A DNA stretch of 64,000 nucleotides from Ophioderma brevispina (lineage: Eukaryota; Echinodermata; Ophiuroidea; Amphilepidida; Ophiodermatidae). Where the stretch lies: NCBI GenBank assembly GCA_023653785.1, contig JAMKCH010056823.1:216344-280343 (forward strand). Direction: 5' to 3'. The position numbers were made by a program, and so were the translations under genes. The first letter of the stretch is position 1; every line of letters begins with the position of its first letter. The notes beneath the pieces were generated by a model that was given only the letters and a program-made list of their open reading frames with translations, ran no database searches and was not told the DNA's origin. Shown here in pieces: positions 53,930 through 64,000 of the stretch.

Positions 53930-56327
53930 CTTGTTTTGACATGATATCCACAAGCTGTGTGTGGTGCATTCCATTCTTTCTACAGGTTCATTTCATTGTG
54001 ATGCATCCTGAAGAACAATTGAATCGGATCATTTCCGGTGGAAAATCTGGTGCAGGACTTGTTCATGAGGGGAAATCATTTCCCCTTTGTACTATCCAGT
54101 CCCAGTCAGTTGAATTTTGACCATCAGTCTTGCACATCCATTGAATGAGCTGTAAATATGTTCTCCTACAGAGGAGTTTTGTAGCGGAGGTTTTTGGTGG
54201 AAATCTTTCCTTTCAGATTGTATAACACCGAAGAGCATTTGTAGCAAACTACACTCTTTCACTGCATGTTCTATCTGGAGGCTCCTGAACTACTTTGCCA
54301 AATGATGCCTAAAACTCAGAGTATAGACCCTTATCTCCAGCGGTCAGTACGATCTCATGACCTTGCAGTTAAGACCCCAAGATCTAACATGGTCAGCCAT
54401 CAGAGATCATTTATTCCTTCAACTGCCCACATCTGACATCTGGTATGCCCTTTCTGAGCGCATTCCTGCTACTAATCATCTGGCCGGCTAAAAAAAAGGA
54501 GGTTAATCGCTATCTCGGCGCCAACCCATCAGTGGTTTCTACCAGATGTTAGTTTCTGCTGTTAATGCCCTGGTATGCCTTTACCAAAAAGACTCCGATT
54601 TCTGACCATTGAACAGGGACACCATTGCTTTGCAGCTTTCACTTTCTATCGATTCAGAATCCATTTTGGGAGTACAAAATACTCTGGAACAAGTTCATAA
54701 CACAGGATCGCCATGAATTACTTTGAAGAAAATAGACTTCTTGCCAGCTCCAAATATTCCTGAAGTAGTATCGCAACCTTAAAATGCATGGGCAAACAGC
54801 AGATTAGAGCGAATGTTATCACTGAATAAGCGCTTCAAAAGCTTTATATTATACACATATATTTTCTCCTTGTCTCTGTCAGACCAAAAGTAAAGGTTAT
54901 TGCAGCCCTCATCTGCATAATGGAGAAGAAGTATTAATAGATTTGTGTCTTCCCCAATTTGGATTTTTGATTTAAACTATGCCATGGCGACTGCCATTTT
55001 GCTATATATCAACATCTGCATCTCCTTCTGCATAGATTACGTGGCAGTATCTTTGTTGCATTCGGCATCATGTACCAATTAGTTGTTCTTCTTGCGTATT
55101 AGGCAGCAGCTAAATATGTTGTAGACGGTAGAGCCAGCTCACTGTTGATTGGTTGGGGTTTGAGAAGTCTTACAGCCAAGTTTGAACAGCATTCTCCCTT
55201 CACATGAGAAAAGGCCTTGAGAAACATTTTCACAGGCATAAATGCTGGTGAAGATGTTAATGTACAAGATTTGTTCAAAGTAGGCAAAGATACAGTCAAA
55301 GAAATGGAAGGACAAGCTGACTTTTCTTATAATAGCTACAAATGGAAAACTAAAGTCAAGACCCTTGCATCTGATTGGGCTGTCAAGGTAACTGATGACC
55401 AAGCTCTGTTATTTCAAAGAATCCTGTTTGGTATCACAATCGGGAGAACTGTCATTAGATAAGGTGCTTTGCCATGAACTTTCACCATATCCGCCATCCG
55501 TTTTTTGAGGCCAAGCATGTTTTAAAGCACAATTTCTGATGGCTATTTACGAACATGTGTCCTCGTCAGAGGCTGCTGCCCCTGAGACATTGCCAAAGAC
55601 TGATCACTATGTTGTTGATGGAGGTTCTCTTTTACATTGCTTGAAATGAACAGAGGGAAACACTTATAGTATAGTTGCAATACTGATGATTATTATGCAT
55701 CTTTCACAGTTGACCACTATGGCAAAGCATGCGTTGTCTTTGATGGATACACTGGTGAGCACACATGAACGTCGCAAAACTAGGATCGCTAATAAGGTAG
55801 ACATATAAAATGCAACAAATTTCACCATGGCATAATGTAGGTCAACAATCCAAATTGGAGAAGACACAGATCTGTTGATACTATTTCTCCAATATGCAGA
55901 AAAGGGTTGTTATGACCTTTACTTTTGGTCTGACAGACACAAAGAGAAAACATATGTGTATGATATCGAGCTTCTGAAGCGCTTATTCAGTGATGGCATT
56001 TGCTCCTATCTGTATCTATCTGCCAATGCATACTACTTCAAGAATATTTGGGGCTGGCAAGAAATCTGTTTTCCTCAAAGTCATGCATGGTAACCCTGTG
56101 TTACGAGTTTGTTCCAGAGTATTTTTACTACCAATATAGATCTGAATCTATAGAAAGATGAAGGCTGCAACCCAATGGTGTCCCTGTTCAATGATCAGCA
56201 ATCAGAGTCTTTGGAATCATTACACTACAGGTACCTTTCCAAAAAAGTTTTCACCACAGCTTGTGGACATTCACAAGAAAACATAGACCAAGAACCAGTC
56301 TCAGATGATGATGAACTTGAAGACTAA
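53930..56327 (+). pseudogene. decayed PIN/FEN1-like gene of element 2
   Basis: Collected over several frames, in order: ALRNIFTGINAGEDVNVQDL and GKDTVKEMEG (55217-55320), KTLASDWAVKV and ALLFQRILF, FFEAKHVLKHNF (55500), HYVVDGGSLLH (55605-55637), KACVVFDGYTG (55725-55756), GEDTDLLILFLQYAEKGCYD (55858-55917), TSRIFGAGKKSVFLKVMHGN (56030-56092) and ESLHYRYLSKKV (56216-56252), to a TAA at 56325-56327. I know this motif series from an uncharacterised repetitive family of marine invertebrates. VFDG, the Asp pair in GEDTD and the GCDTTSRIFG.GK region correspond in order to FEN1/XPG-type nucleases, hence a metal-dependent nuclease is inferred. Many stops and frameshifts are present. The 53930-54800 part is barely readable. 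Confidence 0.6.
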
Positions 56328-56469
56328 ATTGTAATAGTTAATAGTGTCGTCGATCTCATCTACTACAGCAAACAAGTGTTTCGGCCATATTTTGGTGATG
56401 AGGTGAATAATGTGAAATTGTACTTTCTGTTACTTTCAAAAATTTCACAATTACACTGTAAACAACATA

Positions 56470-57211
56470 ATGTCAAATTGTGATAGATTGATAGCTACGA
56501 ATTATGGACAAATAGCCAACTAAAAATTCCTTTTAATTTGAATAAATTTGTAATCGGCCGGAATAGAAAATTACACCTCATTTGCCATTGTAATTTGTCT
56601 GATGCTTAACAGGATTTATGGTTTCACTTTTTAAATGGAGGACAGTGGCCATTTTGAAGACGTCAAGGTGCTCTCAAAACTTTACATCAACCATCTTAAT
56701 GTATTTCGTATGCTACAATTAATAATTAATAAAGAGAATTTGTACTTTCCAACATGGCGGATGGCGGCCATTATTGCATTTGGTCAAGATGATATCTCAA
56801 CTTCATAAAACCCATTTTAATGGATTTGTTATGCTGGAATAGGAAATGACATCTTGTTTGTCGTTTTGGCCCACCCGGTACCAGAGATACAAGAATTTGT
56901 ACTTTCCAACATGGCGGATGGCGGTCATATTGGATTTAGAGGTCAAGATGATATCTCAACTTAATAAAACCCTTTTTAATGGATTTGTTATGCTAGAATT
57001 AGTAGGAAATGACATCTTGTTTGTCCTTTTAGCTCATTTATTGCCAGAGATGTGAGGATTTATGTTTTTCAAAATGGCGGATGGCGGCCATTTTGTTTAT
57101 GTCATAGTTTGAACACTTTCTGGGACTTCGATTTTGTGCAACTTTTGATATATTGTTAAGCTGACCTTAATCTACCAGAAAATGCCAATTTTTGGGGGGG
57201 TCATGTTCTAT
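56470..57211. repeat. right arm of element 2
   Basis: Reverse complement of the left arm: ATGGACAAATAGCCAACTA, ATTTTGAAGACGTCAAGGTG, two sub-units with CATGGCGGATGGCGGCCAT or GGTCAT, GGATTTGTTATGCTGGAAT or AGAAT, and the outer CAAAATGGCGGATGGCGGCC through GACTTCGATTTTGTGCAACT. Confidence 0.85.
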
Positions 57212-58244
57212 ATCTTTACTCTGCTATTTAGACTAACACAGTATTTTTCACTTTCTGACTAGCGCAGTATAACAGTGAAAATTATGTCGATAGTCCGAAA
57301 TTTGGACTAGCGTAGTGTTTTGGTTTACTTTCAGACTAATAGAGCGTTAAAATTGTAGTGACATCACATAAGTATTACATTACATTTTTTCAACACTTGT
57401 GTGCGCTGGCTATCTCCAGGGAAAGATTAATAAATACTCAATATTAAATTAAGTTTACTATTTTAAATGGAAATGGATGGTTTTCAAACACATTTTCCCA
57501 GTTGAGTATGGTTAAAATATACATAAACAAATTATAGGCCTGCATTAATTTGTGACACTTGCCGGCGAGTAACATAATATTTTATATATGAGGCCTAAAC
57601 ACCTGTACAAGAAAAGTCCTGGGTGCAAATCCGTCTTTTATCTGTGCTTTTGAAACATATTCGATCGTACTCATTCAGGGCTATAGCTTAGTCGAAGTAC
57701 TTACTGTAAAAAGTGCCGAACTAAATGCAAATGCATCGTGTACTTGAGTTTTGTACAGGGGTAAAATGAGAGTGTTCTAATTGAGTTTATTTTGTTCACC
57801 GATATGTTTGCCAGGTTATGCTAATGTTTAGTTTGCCCTATATGTGGACATTAGTTTAATAGCTGTAAGGCAAAAGTGGTTAAGGTCATCCTGGGGCGAA
57901 ATTGTAGAGTCCTTCGATTTTGTCGAAACTGGTGGCAAATTATTTGTTTGGTCATTTTGACCTAAGAAACCTTTTTTTTTCTCGTTATGTTACACTTTTT
58001 AAGACTAAAGATGGCCACCACTATAGACTGTGTAGACCTTCAACATGTTTGCTCTAAAAAATATTCAACAGAAAATATAAACATGCACGAAATGTATACT
58101 GAGTGTTAGCACATATTATAAGACCAACAATTTGACAGCATTTTCATATAATTAGTTATTACCCTTCAGCCCCAGGCCATTGAAAGGCTATCCCCTTATA
58201 GCTATAGAACTATTACCCGAAAATAGGCAAGGCACTATGAAGCC
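57212..58244. other. no gene recognised
   Basis: Intergenic sequence without a supported feature. Confidence 0.4.
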
Positions 58245-58407
58245 GGTGTGAAAGTAATTATAGTCCGTCGGGAGCCACAGTCTGGGCTCCATAGACGAGA
58301 ACGGAATAAAGCGTGAAACTAATGTTGCGTGAAGAGTCAACTGAAGCATTGTTCGTTACCGTTATAGCCGGACTGTGAGTACGGCGGACTATAATTACTT
58401 CTACACC
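58245..58407. mobile_element. MITE, copy 2
   Basis: 163 bp with inverted ends GGTGTGAAAGTAATTATAGT and ACTATAATTACTTCTACACC. The first 24 and last 24 bases pair almost perfectly (CCGACT near the inner edge). Same family as 53496-53664. Confidence 0.9.
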
Positions 58408-58428
58408 TGATTTGACTCACTTACTTAA

Positions 58429-58810
58429 CCCTCGTCTTACCAAGCCTTTTTTGTAACACGGTTTACCAAGGGGGTGGTTATAAATTCGTTATAAATTCGT
58501 TATAAAGCACCCGATGCTTATGATTTTGATACCAATGGATAAATAGAGTTTTAGAGCAATACTATGCATAATAATTTCAAAAATGTACTCTAAAATATTC
58601 TTGGGTGGCAACCACCCCCCTACCCTTCGACTTTGCCGGCATACCCTAACCCCGGTGAAGGTGCTACCTTCACATTTTTTTCGCTAAAATGACCGGAAAG
58701 GATGAGAAAACGATTACCCGGAAGCTTTTTACGCAAGCTTTTGGCATTTTAGCGCACCGGAGCAAAGTTCAGTAGGGGGGTGGTAACCACCCCCCTTGGT
58801 AAGACGAGGG
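58429..58810. mobile_element. TTAA-type MITE with CCCTCGTCTTACCAAG ends
   Basis: 382 bp. The left end CCCTCGTCTTACCAAG (58429-58444) is matched by CTTGGTAAGACGAGGG (58795-58810). The flanks are TTAA at the left and TAAA at the right, one change from a TTAA duplication. Internal mirror copies of GGGGTGG.TAACCACCCCCC occur near both ends. CCC termini at TTAA are the piggyBac pattern. Confidence 0.8.
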
Positions 58811-59763
58811 TAAATTAGCCAGAAACATTGAGTACGGATGTCCCATTGAATTAAACAAAAATTCAAAAATAACTTTACACTTTCAGCTGAAAGTTTACAC
58901 TTTAACTATTATGATATCTAATTTGGCTAGAAACCCCAAATGTTGACAGTTGAAAACCATAAACCCCCACCCCCTATAGGGAAATTGCTATTTAAGGATT
59001 AATTCGAAGTTTAGAGTTATCTAAAAGACACTTTCAATTTGTAGAGATGAACAGTTCATTTTTTCTTTCGTATGTTCTTTATCAACTAATTTTGCTTAAA
59101 TTTGGAATGGCGGGTTTAGGTAAATATTGTTGATCCATATAACAAAAGAGCGGTATAGGATATTGAACTTTCAAACACCTGAGAGCCTTCTGGTAGTTTG
59201 GTAGACATCGGCCACTTGGGTGTTCTTGTGAGGATAAAATTGTGTGTTCATATAGGTGGGTTATCTCTTGGAAATTGGTTGAAGAGTGGTAGATAAAATA
59301 ATCATGTAGTCGGTGTCCATAACGTATTTTTAGCTGGAAAAATGTCTAAAAAATTAAACCAAACATTGGACATAAAATGTTTAAAATATTGAATTTGGAA
59401 GTATTAGAAAATCAAGGGGTTAAGAGCATGTCTAATACACACCTTCTCAAAGCCTAGACAAAACGAATGGGGAATATGGTAGCATAACTCAAAAGAGGGG
59501 AAACAGAGAATACAATTTGTTGTTTTAAATTTAAATATCACACTATTTATGATGCAATGCGTGATGGCTGGAAAGACCTAGCAAACTTAAATTTTTGCAT
59601 TCATAATATATCAAAGGGTTCATCGTGGTCGAACTTCCGTGTTACCAAATAATATGTCCATACATAGGCGTCCAGATTTGACTTGCGAAAATTTAAACTC
59701 GCCGTTATTCTTGGTCCCAGAAAGAGTAACCGGCCGAGTAAGTAAACAATAGGCTGAGGATCG
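58811..59763. other. no gene recognised
   Basis: AT-rich sequence with no supported feature. Confidence 0.4.
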
Positions 59764-60270
59764 TAGGTAAGTTACTATAATCAAGGACAGAATTAGGCGA
59801 CCAATTGCGCTTATGTCAAGGGTTTGTCACTCAGTGCGGCGCGGACTGTGATGGTTCGAATGTGTAGTGTGGGCGGGGTATGTTCGACCAAAATATGATT
59901 TTAAAATGTAAGAAATGCCCGATTTAAGGTGGTTCCCATGTGTAGCACAAGAGTTACTAAATAGATCTAAAGATCATTTTCCCAATATTTGTCACATATT
60001 AACAATTTACAAACCAAAAGAAGTGTCTTCAATTTTACATTCCACAGGCTTTTTACGCTCTCGATGTAAAAAAAATCAAAAATTAACAGGTTTTCAGATT
60101 TTTACGTTTTGAATTTTTTCGATAAAGGACACAATAATTCGCAAAAAAGTAACATTTTTGTATTAATCAGCTTAATGTTGACAGTTGTCATTCGTTCTTG
60201 CCACCGTCAATACGCCAGACGCGCAATTGGTAGCCTTATTCTGTCCCTGACTATAGTTAGGCAAGTTACC
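59764..60270. mobile_element. inverted-repeat MITE with ends of about 50 bp
   Basis: The left end (59764-59810) has GGTAAGTTAC, TATAATCAAGGACAGAATTA and CGACCAATTGCGC. The right end (60221-60270) has the reverse complements GCGCAATTGGTAGCCTTATT, CTGTCCCTGACTATA and GCAAGTTACC. The interior of about 400 bp is non-coding. Confidence 0.7.
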
Positions 60271-61134
60271 CCGATTTGAAGTAGTCACAAAAAATCACGA
60301 GATACCGCCAAAGTTTAGTACTAGACATACGTAGCTTTCGCCCGTTAGTCGCATGTACTGGCGTTTAAGATTTCACACCTCGAATGACCCCCGAACCCTA
60401 CTGCCAGGCATTAATTTAGAATTAGTGACAGGGGCACATACCTCAGCTGACCCCTCAAAAAAGCTTGGATTGCTCTATACATGGCTGCATTTTCAGCTAG
60501 ATATCATTGTTACGGTTCTGCTTAAAGGAGCATATGAAATCAGAAGTGTCCATCACTCATTTAAAATTTTTCAGCGAATTACATCTCTCTTTTGCAGGGA
60601 AAAAATGGCCGAGTTGCGTCTATTCAATAGTCCGTGCCGGGCGATGAATTTTGTCGGGTGCCGATTTCTCACGGATGCTGGTCGACCCTTGTTATTTCCA
60701 TGCTTGGCAGGCTGACTGTATCAAGATCTTCTGAGGGGAAAGAAAACCTAATATTAGGTACAGTGACATTATAGCGAAGAAATAAGAGTTTCTTGATGAC
60801 GTGTTTACACTGACAGTATAGCAGTTTAATTAAGAGGTGTGAAAACCATAAAGTCTAGTAAGTCGTGAACGCGCGATTCTCGTCAACATACTAGCTTCTT
60901 CGACAGTTACTCGGGATTTGGGTAATGGGCCTGTGAAGCGTAACGGGTTAGGATTACCGTTTTAAGATTTGGATTACGTTAGAGTTTGGGGGTTGGGTTG
61001 TAGGTTTAGGGTTGAGATAGGGTTCCAGTGGACGTTATTGGAACAATACAATGCATTTGCGGTAATGACTTTCGCCGAGGGTTCTTACTTTCATTGCCTT
61101 TTGATTTTCCGTTTATAACATTGTTCGTTCCGGA
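60271..61134. other. no gene recognised; degenerate GGTTAG-like patch
   Basis: An open frame at 60353-60715 (120 codons) has no domain I recognise. At 60930-61025 several GGGTTAGG, GGTTTAGGGTTG and ATAGGGTTCC phrases resemble diverged telomere-like sequence. Confidence 0.35.
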
Positions 61135-61422
61135 CTATAATTCTGAATAATTACGGAGTGTAAAAATCCAGATGGAATGCTCAGTCGCGTTGGTAGAAGC
61201 AAAAGCAATGTTATTGCGATGGCTTGATGTAGCCGTCGTATCAATGCTGGTTCCATTGACAAGGGTTCGGCAAATGTCTTTACCTGGGTTATCGTCAAGG
61301 AACTGCACTGCGAGGCAATGGCGATCAGTAAAGACCATGCCAAAGTAGTAGTGCCATAATGTACCAAGAGCAACCAATATTTTGGTAGACGTTAAAAGTT
61401 CAAAGTCTCTCATAGGTTTCAC
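61135..61422 (-). other. unrecognised open frame, 95 codons
   Basis: A minus-strand frame starts at an ATG and ends TAG. It has a hydrophobic patch at residues about 12-35 and four N-glycosylation sequons in the second half (NGTS, NATE, NYSE and nearby). It could be part of an extracellular protein exon, but I do not recognise it and splice sites are not convincing. Confidence 0.2.
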
Positions 61423-62734
61423 CTTTGGGCAAGGGACCTAAATCCCCATTTGCTATACGCTATGAAAGGTGTGCTACGAGATGACGGCTGACTTTAACTG
61501 CATGCATAGCACTCATATCAGTAATAATGTTGATGTGTTGTGAAACCGCTAACATACTCAAGCCATGGTTTGGTGCCACAAAACGCTGATTCTCTAGTCG
61601 AGTAAGTTGCTGAAACACCCGCGCTGTACTAGAGATATCAATGATGCAGTCAATTATTAGTTGACAGGATGGTTTTAGGAATAATGGTTAGCAAAAATGC
61701 AATCGGTCCCCACTTATTGCACGTATAATGTTACAATCGGTCTACCTGCTTTTTTTTAAAAAATATTTACTTGATTTGTATATACATTGAATACGGCCGC
61801 ATGTCTATAAAGTGAAGGGAAAAAAGTCATTGCAATATCTTGCCAAAAGAATGGAGTGGTGTCGCCAGCCATTTTGATCAAGTTAAATGGCCGCCAAAAG
61901 TAGTGTGTTTTTCGGAATCATTTTCCACATTTGGTCAAGAACCCAAAATTCGCTCTCACGATTTTCCAATAAGCTCTTTATGCATTAGCCCTCCATGAAT
62001 ATAAGCCCAAATCAGCGCGGCGTATGGGTAAACAGAAAGAGTTTATAATAATGTCGACGGGCGAATAATTCGCAGACCGATCAGCATGGCGTTGTAAAAC
62101 AAAAACCACGGCATGGCACCTTGTTTGCCTGTCTGTGACTTTGGGTTTTACTTCAATGAGTACGAGTATATGATATCGTGTAATAGGACACCTTTGTTGA
62201 TTGAAGTTAGCCTACAAATTACCTTAGTGGACTTTAGGCTCTGATTAATGTCCCTCGCTGTATTTATTTTTATGTGTTAAATATATCTCTTATTCTTTCC
62301 AATGGCCAAAAGAAGAATATCATCTGCGAGCCAATTGAAGAAATTTCATATTTTATGAAAATGTGCCAGTGCAGCTCGTTAAATATCGGTGATCATGTTC
62401 CTACTTTTCAAATGCTCGCAGTCAACATTATTTCAGTTTCAGTTATTCACCATAAACGAGGAATAATTAAGGAATAGTGCAAGAAAGTTTTTTTTTTTTT
62501 TAAAAATTGAACAGAAAAAAATGTTGGTGTCCATACTTCTAAATTGTTACATAATAATGTGTCAAAGTGTAAAACACTCCAACAATGGTGGGATCGTGTT
62601 TTGAAAAACCTCACCAAATATCAGCTGTTCATAATGATTATTAAAAAATATAGTTACTATATCTACGGTCATTAGTTTAAGTGGAGATAGAGTCATGCAC
62701 GGTTTCGAGGTCACCGGGGTAAAGCTTAAGATTT
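61423..62734. other. no gene recognised
   Basis: AT-rich sequence. AAATGGCCGCCAAAAG near 61887 is another YY1-like core outside the two long-TIR elements. Confidence 0.4.
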
Positions 62735-62760
62735 ATAATAATAATAATAATAACATTTAA

Positions 62761-62793
<33 letters not shown>
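62735..62793. repeat. (AAT)n microsatellite
   Basis: Two ATA/AAT trinucleotide runs separated by ACATTTAAATATA. Confidence 0.9.
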
Positions 62794-62796
<3 letters not shown>

Positions 62797-62997
62797 CAAA
62801 ACATTGGTCCCACAGAGCTAAGAAATAGGCTGTCACACCCGGATTGCAACTGGGCATCTGTCACATGCAGGACCACAAGGTCAATTTATTTTGCTATCAA
62901 AACATTCATTTGCATACAGGCAGAAATGAACCGGAATTGATAAATATTTAATGGTCTGACAAATATGTAACCTATAGCCTTTTAAGGTTAACCATAC

Positions 62998-63147
62998 CTG
63001 ATCTGTATCCGACCTCATTGGCTGGCCTCGGAAGGAATTCCTGGAAGACGCAACCAACGAAGGATCAATTGCCATTCGACCGTACAATTGGCCAGGCCGT
63101 TCTCCTAACCTCCCATACTTTGTCCTAAATTCATAATGGATTGACAT
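62998..63147 (-). CDS. probable internal exon of an unidentified host gene
   Basis: On the minus strand the sequence TTTATATTAG precedes an open segment of exactly 50 codons (starting ATGTCAATCC) that ends GATCAG followed by GTATGG, a donor consensus. The peptide begins MSIHYEFRTKYGRLGERPGQ and continues LYGRMAIDPSLVASSRN, FRGQPMRSDTDQ. It is hydrophilic and Arg-rich, with codon choice unlike the AT-rich surroundings. The exon is phase 0 at both ends, so its ATG need not be a start. I do not recognise the protein. Neighbouring exons were not found. Confidence 0.45.
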
Positions 63148-64000
63148 CTAATATAAACATCAAAATATTAACTTCACGGCATTTTTCCGCCAAGAAATTT
63201 GTGACACAAAAATTTACACAACCCCCCCCCTTTTTTTGAACTTTAATATCAGAAACCTAACACTAGCCGCGTGAAAGCTGAAATTCCACAGGGAATTGAA
63301 GAAAAACGAGGCTCTTAACAAAAGCACCCGATTAACCGAACTGCCCAAAATCATCCAAAAACAGCACCAACAATACGACATCAAATGGGGTTGAAAAACA
63401 TGGGAGGTCTTGAATATGATGTGCGTTATCTCCAATATCTTGAGAAACTCCCGTGGCCCCAAGCATTCATTGAGGATCAATTGTACCCACCTCCCCGCCC
63501 CTGGTTCTAACACACGACTGGGAGGTAGATCCACAATACCTTTATGTTTTGCCTGATATGTACATCACACTTTCCGTTACTCACTTCCTCGGTATCCTAC
63601 AAGTAAAGTAAGTCTAACCAAAAACTTACTTGCAAAATGTCTGTAAGATATTTAAACAAGTAAAGACAGAATAAATCCTGAAACTCTAAGCATGCTGCAA
63701 AATATATGTCAGGACCTTTGACTATTTTTTTCACGCGAAGCGCATGAAAAATGATAAGGCCTCACCCACCTGCATTTCTGAAAAGAAAGCAGAGTAATGC
63801 TGATATGGAATTGATATATTAATCAAATTATTGGATAACCTAATATAGCCGAATAGCATTAGATTTCCCAACGCACCCATATTTTTATGGCCACAACGTC
63901 AAACACCCCTGTATTTCAAGTTTAAGTCGCAGCACCTACCGAAGTAATATAAGAAAAGCGCTGGCAAACCCATGCGCAGAAATGCCTAAATTTAAATTCT
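63148..64000. other. right edge, unresolved
   Basis: A C-run lies at 63222-63230. The plus strand at 63360-63510 reads GLEYDVRYLQYLEKLPWPQA and the minus strand is also open (63214-63534). Neither is recognised. The rest shows no feature. Confidence 0.3.

Larger units (their letters stand above)
52456..57211. mobile_element. element 2: long-TIR element with nuclease-like gene
   Basis: Inverted arms (about 52456-53780 and 56470-57211) enclose a decayed gene (53930-56327). The outer ends share GGCATTTTCTGGTAG, AAGGTCAG, AATATATCAAAAGTTG, AAATCGAAGTCCCAGAAAG. The arms contain tandem sub-units of about 210 bp with a GGCCGCCATCCGCCAT block. Inner arm parts also match (GGCTATTTGTCCA, TTACAAAT). 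The left arm alone carries two later insertions (52858-53183 and 53496-53664). The exact target duplication could not be read. A DNA transposon is inferred from the TIRs plus a single interior gene. Confidence 0.7.

Noticed and set aside
60353..60715. 120-codon open frame
   Set aside because: No recognisable domain, no splice context and mixed composition. Not distinguishable from chance.
60930..61025. Interstitial telomere repeat
   Set aside because: The GGTTAGG-like phrases are too degenerate and irregular to call a telomeric array.

Overview
This is a 64 kb piece of a metazoan nuclear genome, AT-rich and dominated by repeats. It has no operons or bacterial signals. The best-supported host gene encodes a complete bursicon-type cystine-knot hormone subunit (44760-45179, + strand). 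Bursicon is known from arthropods, other protostomes and echinoderms and is absent from chordates. Together with the many non-LTR, Penelope-like and chromodomain Gypsy remnants and the hairpin elements, this points to a marine invertebrate. An echinoderm is my best guess, by inference only. One further probable host exon, 50 codons with both splice sites, lies at 62998-63147 (- strand).

Layout. 1-3045: gene-poor DNA with an ATT microsatellite and a CTTATG minisatellite. 3046-7175: a decayed element with long inverted arms (element 1). 7645-9045: a TAC trinucleotide array interrupted by a 345-bp block. 9253-9521: a hairpin MITE. 10585-11535: a two-monomer (A/B) satellite with a palindromic core. 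11836-12465: a dispersed repeat whose second copy is at 28650-29431. 12548-14904: an internally deleted chromodomain Gypsy element with both LTRs. 15711-17912: a satellite fragment, an AT/GA microsatellite, two tRNA-Arg-derived SINE copies and a Penelope-like element with an RT, a GIY-YIG domain and a hammerhead-like 3' motif. 18092-22945: two tandem arrays, one of about 320-bp tRNA-related units and one of about 550-bp units that flips orientation near 22218.

23240-31765 is a graveyard of non-LTR retrotransposons on both strands, a Tc1-type transposase end and three inverted-repeat elements. 31998-38400 holds a hairpin, a possible LTR or promoter and a large minus-strand LINE. 40258-41299 is an element with arms of about 300 bp. 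41300-51100 is the quietest part and contains the bursicon gene. 52456-57211 is a second long-armed element (element 2), nested with a younger LINE fragment and a MITE. 58245-60270 holds three more MITEs.

The most unusual signal is that elements 1 and 2 share an architecture. Both have long inverted arms built from tandem sub-repeats carrying a GCCGCCATNTTG (YY1-like) core. Both have an interior with a decayed gene whose motifs (VVDGG, VFDG, GEDTDLL or HEEADT-like, GCDTT-like, SRIFGAGK-like) resemble the active-site order of PIN/FEN1-type nucleases. This may be an under-described transposon group with a nuclease-like protein. No cellular pathway can be reconstructed, because nearly all other coding traces are transposon debris.
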